This document shows, one piece after another, positions 6,834-8,250 of a DNA stretch of 8,250 bases (position 1 is its first letter; every line of letters starts with the position of its first letter). Position numbers and translations under genes: made by a program. Source of the stretch: an uncultured Porphyromonadaceae bacterium. Lineage in GTDB: Bacteria > Bacteroidota > Bacteroidia > Bacteroidales > Muribaculaceae. The DNA lies in the NCBI GenBank assembly GCA_947174735.1, contig CAMWKC010000086.1, positions 1 through 8,250 on the forward strand, in the 5' to 3' direction. The notes under the pieces are model-generated. The model was not told where the DNA came from. It made no database searches and saw only the letters and a list, made by a program, of their open reading frames with translations.

Positions 6834-8184
6834 AAAACTTACACCCTTCAGCGCCGCAGCTTGTACAGGGTGTTGTGTCGCCTGCGAAGCGTCGTTCCAC
6901 AAGATGACGCAGTCTGTCACGCAGACTTTCTTCGCGTATGCCGTCGAGCACATCGGCCATAAAAGCCTGTTTGAGCAGCAGGCGTGCTTTTGCTTCACTC
7001 AGGCCGCGTGTACGCATATAGAATACTTGCATCGGGTCGAGCTGACCAATAGCTGTGCCGTGTGAGCACTTAACGTCATCGTTATATATTTCGAGCTGTG
7101 GTTTGGAGTGCATACGTGCTGTATCACTTCCTACCAGATTACGGTTTGACTGGTAAGCCTCGGTGCCGCTGGCTCCCTTAGCTACATATATACGACCCGT
7201 AAAGGCACCGGTGGCTTCGTCATCGACTACATACTTGAACAGTTCGTCGGTAGTGCAGTCAGGCACGTTATGTTCGATACGGCTATATGTGTCGAGATGA
7301 CGTGTGTCATCTTCTATACCCATGCCGAGCAAACGCAGACGTGCGCCGCGGCCGTCGAGTTTACAGTGATATTCGTTGCGTGTACAGCCGTTATAAAGCG
7401 TTATACTGTCAACGAGAACATTACTGTTCTGTTCCTGCTTTATATACATAGCCGATAGGCGTGAAGTAGCTGTCGATGATTCCTCAAGGTCGTAGATGTC
7501 AAGTCTTGAGCCGGCACCGGCAAACACTTCAACAGTCTGAAGATTGAAGAGTTGTACATCGGCATTCTGTGTATGATCGCATATTAACAGCGTAGCCGCG
7601 CTGTCAGCCTCCATTATTATAAGTAGGCGGCGCACTGCCATAAGCGGAGCTTCGTGACTGAGAATGTCGACAAGCTGTATAGTCTTTTCGATACGTACTC
7701 CACGGGGCACATAAAGTACAAAACCGTCCTGTGCCAGTAGGGAGTTGAGAGCTACCACCGGATTTGAAAGCGGTGCTATATGTCCGAAGTAGGGGGCTAA
7801 TATATCGGGGTGTGAAGCTGCTATGTCGCGCAGGCTGCCGGCCAGTACACCCTCCGGTAGTCCGCGACGTGTGGTATCAGTCTCGGCACATCTGTCATTG
7901 ACAAGCATAAACAGAGTTGTCGACATGTGAGGCACATCACAGCGGAATGTTCGTGCCGGGTCTACAGGTAACGGCACACGTGCTATGTTGACACCGAAAT
8001 CAGGAGCGAGCATCTTTTCGAGGTCAGTGAGTTCATAGTCTTCAGAACCGCGTGCCGGCAGACGCATGGTCTGTAGGGCATCAGCAGCTTTTGGACGCAG
8101 CGCATTAAGCAGCGGAGCGCTCTTAGAGTCGATGAGCTCGCGATTCGACTCATATAGGTCAAAATACTGATTGAGTGCGCTCAT
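6832..8184 (-). CDS. sufD: SufD, Fe-S cluster assembly scaffold subunit of the SufBCD complex
   Basis: SufD partners SufB and the ATPase SufC in the scaffold that builds iron-sulfur clusters in the cytoplasm. The 450-residue product has a helical N-terminal part (about 1-60), then the SufB/SufD beta-helix core. The core includes GFVLYVPRGVRIEKTIQLV (154-172), SRLDIYDLEE (226-235), and the highly conserved C-terminal block AYQSNRNLVGSDTARMHSKP (343-362) with PQLEIYNDDVKCSHG (362-376). Cys373 and His375 in that block correspond to the E. coli residues I recall as Cys358 and His360, important at the SufB-SufD interface. The C-terminal helices (395-433) end in a small cysteine cluster, Cys440-x2-Cys443-x4-Cys448, two residues from the stop. 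SufD is chosen over SufB by its length and sequence pattern. The start ATG at 8184-8182 gives a sensible N-terminus. sufB and sufC would be expected upstream, beyond 8250. Confidence 0.95.
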   Translation of the reverse strand: MSALNQYFDLYESNRELIDSKSAPLLNALRPKAADALQTMRLPARGSEDYELTDLEKMLAPDFGVNIARVPLPVDPARTFRCDVPHMSTTLFMLVNDRCAETDTTRRGLPEGVLAGSLRDIAASHPDILAPYFGHIAPLSNPVVALNSLLAQDGFVLYVPRGVRIEKTIQLVDILSHEAPLMAVRRLLIIMEADSAATLLICDHTQNADVQLFNLQTVEVFAGAGSRLDIYDLEESSTATSRLSAMYIKQEQNSNVLVDSITLYNGCTRNEYHCKLDGRGARLRLLGMGIEDDTRHLDTYSRIEHNVPDCTTDELFKYVVDDEATGAFTGRIYVAKGASGTEAYQSNRNLVGSDTARMHSKPQLEIYNDDVKCSHGTAIGQLDPMQVFYMRTRGLSEAKARLLLKQAFMADVLDGIREESLRDRLRHLVERRFAGDTTPCTSCGAEGCKF

Positions 8185-8250
8185 AACTGCTTGTTGTCAG
8201 GGTCTTGTTTCTCTTTTTCTGTCTCTTATAAACATAAGACGCTGCAGACG
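8185..8250 (-). other. Upstream edge of sufD, no gene recognised, with a Tn5 mosaic-end-like stretch
   Basis: These 66 bases precede the sufD start. One minus-strand frame reads RLQRLMFIRDRKRETRP then a stop at 8199-8197, which does not resemble the SufC C-terminus expected from the usual sufBCDS order. The stretch at 8219-8235 (minus strand ATGTTTATAAGAGACAG) differs by one base from the inner 17 bases of the 19-bp Tn5/Nextera mosaic end. No ribosome binding site or promoter stands out. The piece may be a genuine leader, the end of an unrecognised gene, or an assembly join. Confidence 0.3.

Noticed and set aside
6605..6835. A 76-codon minus-strand reading frame with a TTG start overlapping the sufD stop by 4 bases and running into sufS
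   Set aside because: It is made almost wholly of the 9-bp array. Nine is a multiple of three, so frames stay open by default. The product is low in complexity, changes character at the array midpoint, and overlaps the sufS start; there is no sign of selection as protein.

Overview
The window looks like a piece of a Bacteroidales chromosome. Muribaculaceae is my best guess, but it rests on gene content and style and was not tested. The evidence is a full-length type IX secretion (T9SS) sortase PorU, a SufD/SufS pair and an N-terminally anchored GH25 lysozyme, all of Bacteroidota type, with A/T-rich spacers and no strong Shine-Dalgarno sites. All six supported genes lie on the minus strand, so transcription runs from position 8250 towards position 1. 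No RNA gene, insertion sequence, attachment site or CRISPR array was seen.

In transcription order: 8250-8185 is a short non-coding leader. It contains a 17-bp stretch one base away from the inner part of the Tn5/Nextera mosaic end. sufD (8184-6832) follows. The 211-bp spacer between sufD and sufS is almost entirely filled by 22 tandem 9-bp units. The first eleven and last eleven are in opposite orientation, so the array can fold into one hairpin of nearly 200 nt. sufS (6620-5400) comes next, then after 47 bp a membrane-anchored GH25 lysozyme (5352-4528), then after 51 bp porU (4476-997). The porU start codon sits just after a small inverted repeat. A divergent fumarylacetoacetate-hydrolase-fold protein (941-336) follows, and it appears to have lost its metal-binding residues. 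It ends on an intrinsic terminator. The last gene (290-1, running off the window) is a secreted protein whose N-terminus resembles that of PorU.

SufD and SufS are the scaffold subunit and the cysteine desulfurase of cytoplasmic SUF iron-sulfur cluster assembly; sufB and sufC are expected upstream, outside the window. The lysozyme, PorU and the PorU-like protein belong to the cell envelope and secretion. The short gaps from sufS through the FAH-like gene fit one transcript or overlapping transcripts, ending at the terminator at 337-302. This operon reading is inference.

The two most notable items are the symmetric inverted minisatellite between sufD and sufS and the FAH-like protein with a rebuilt active site. 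No complete new system is evident.
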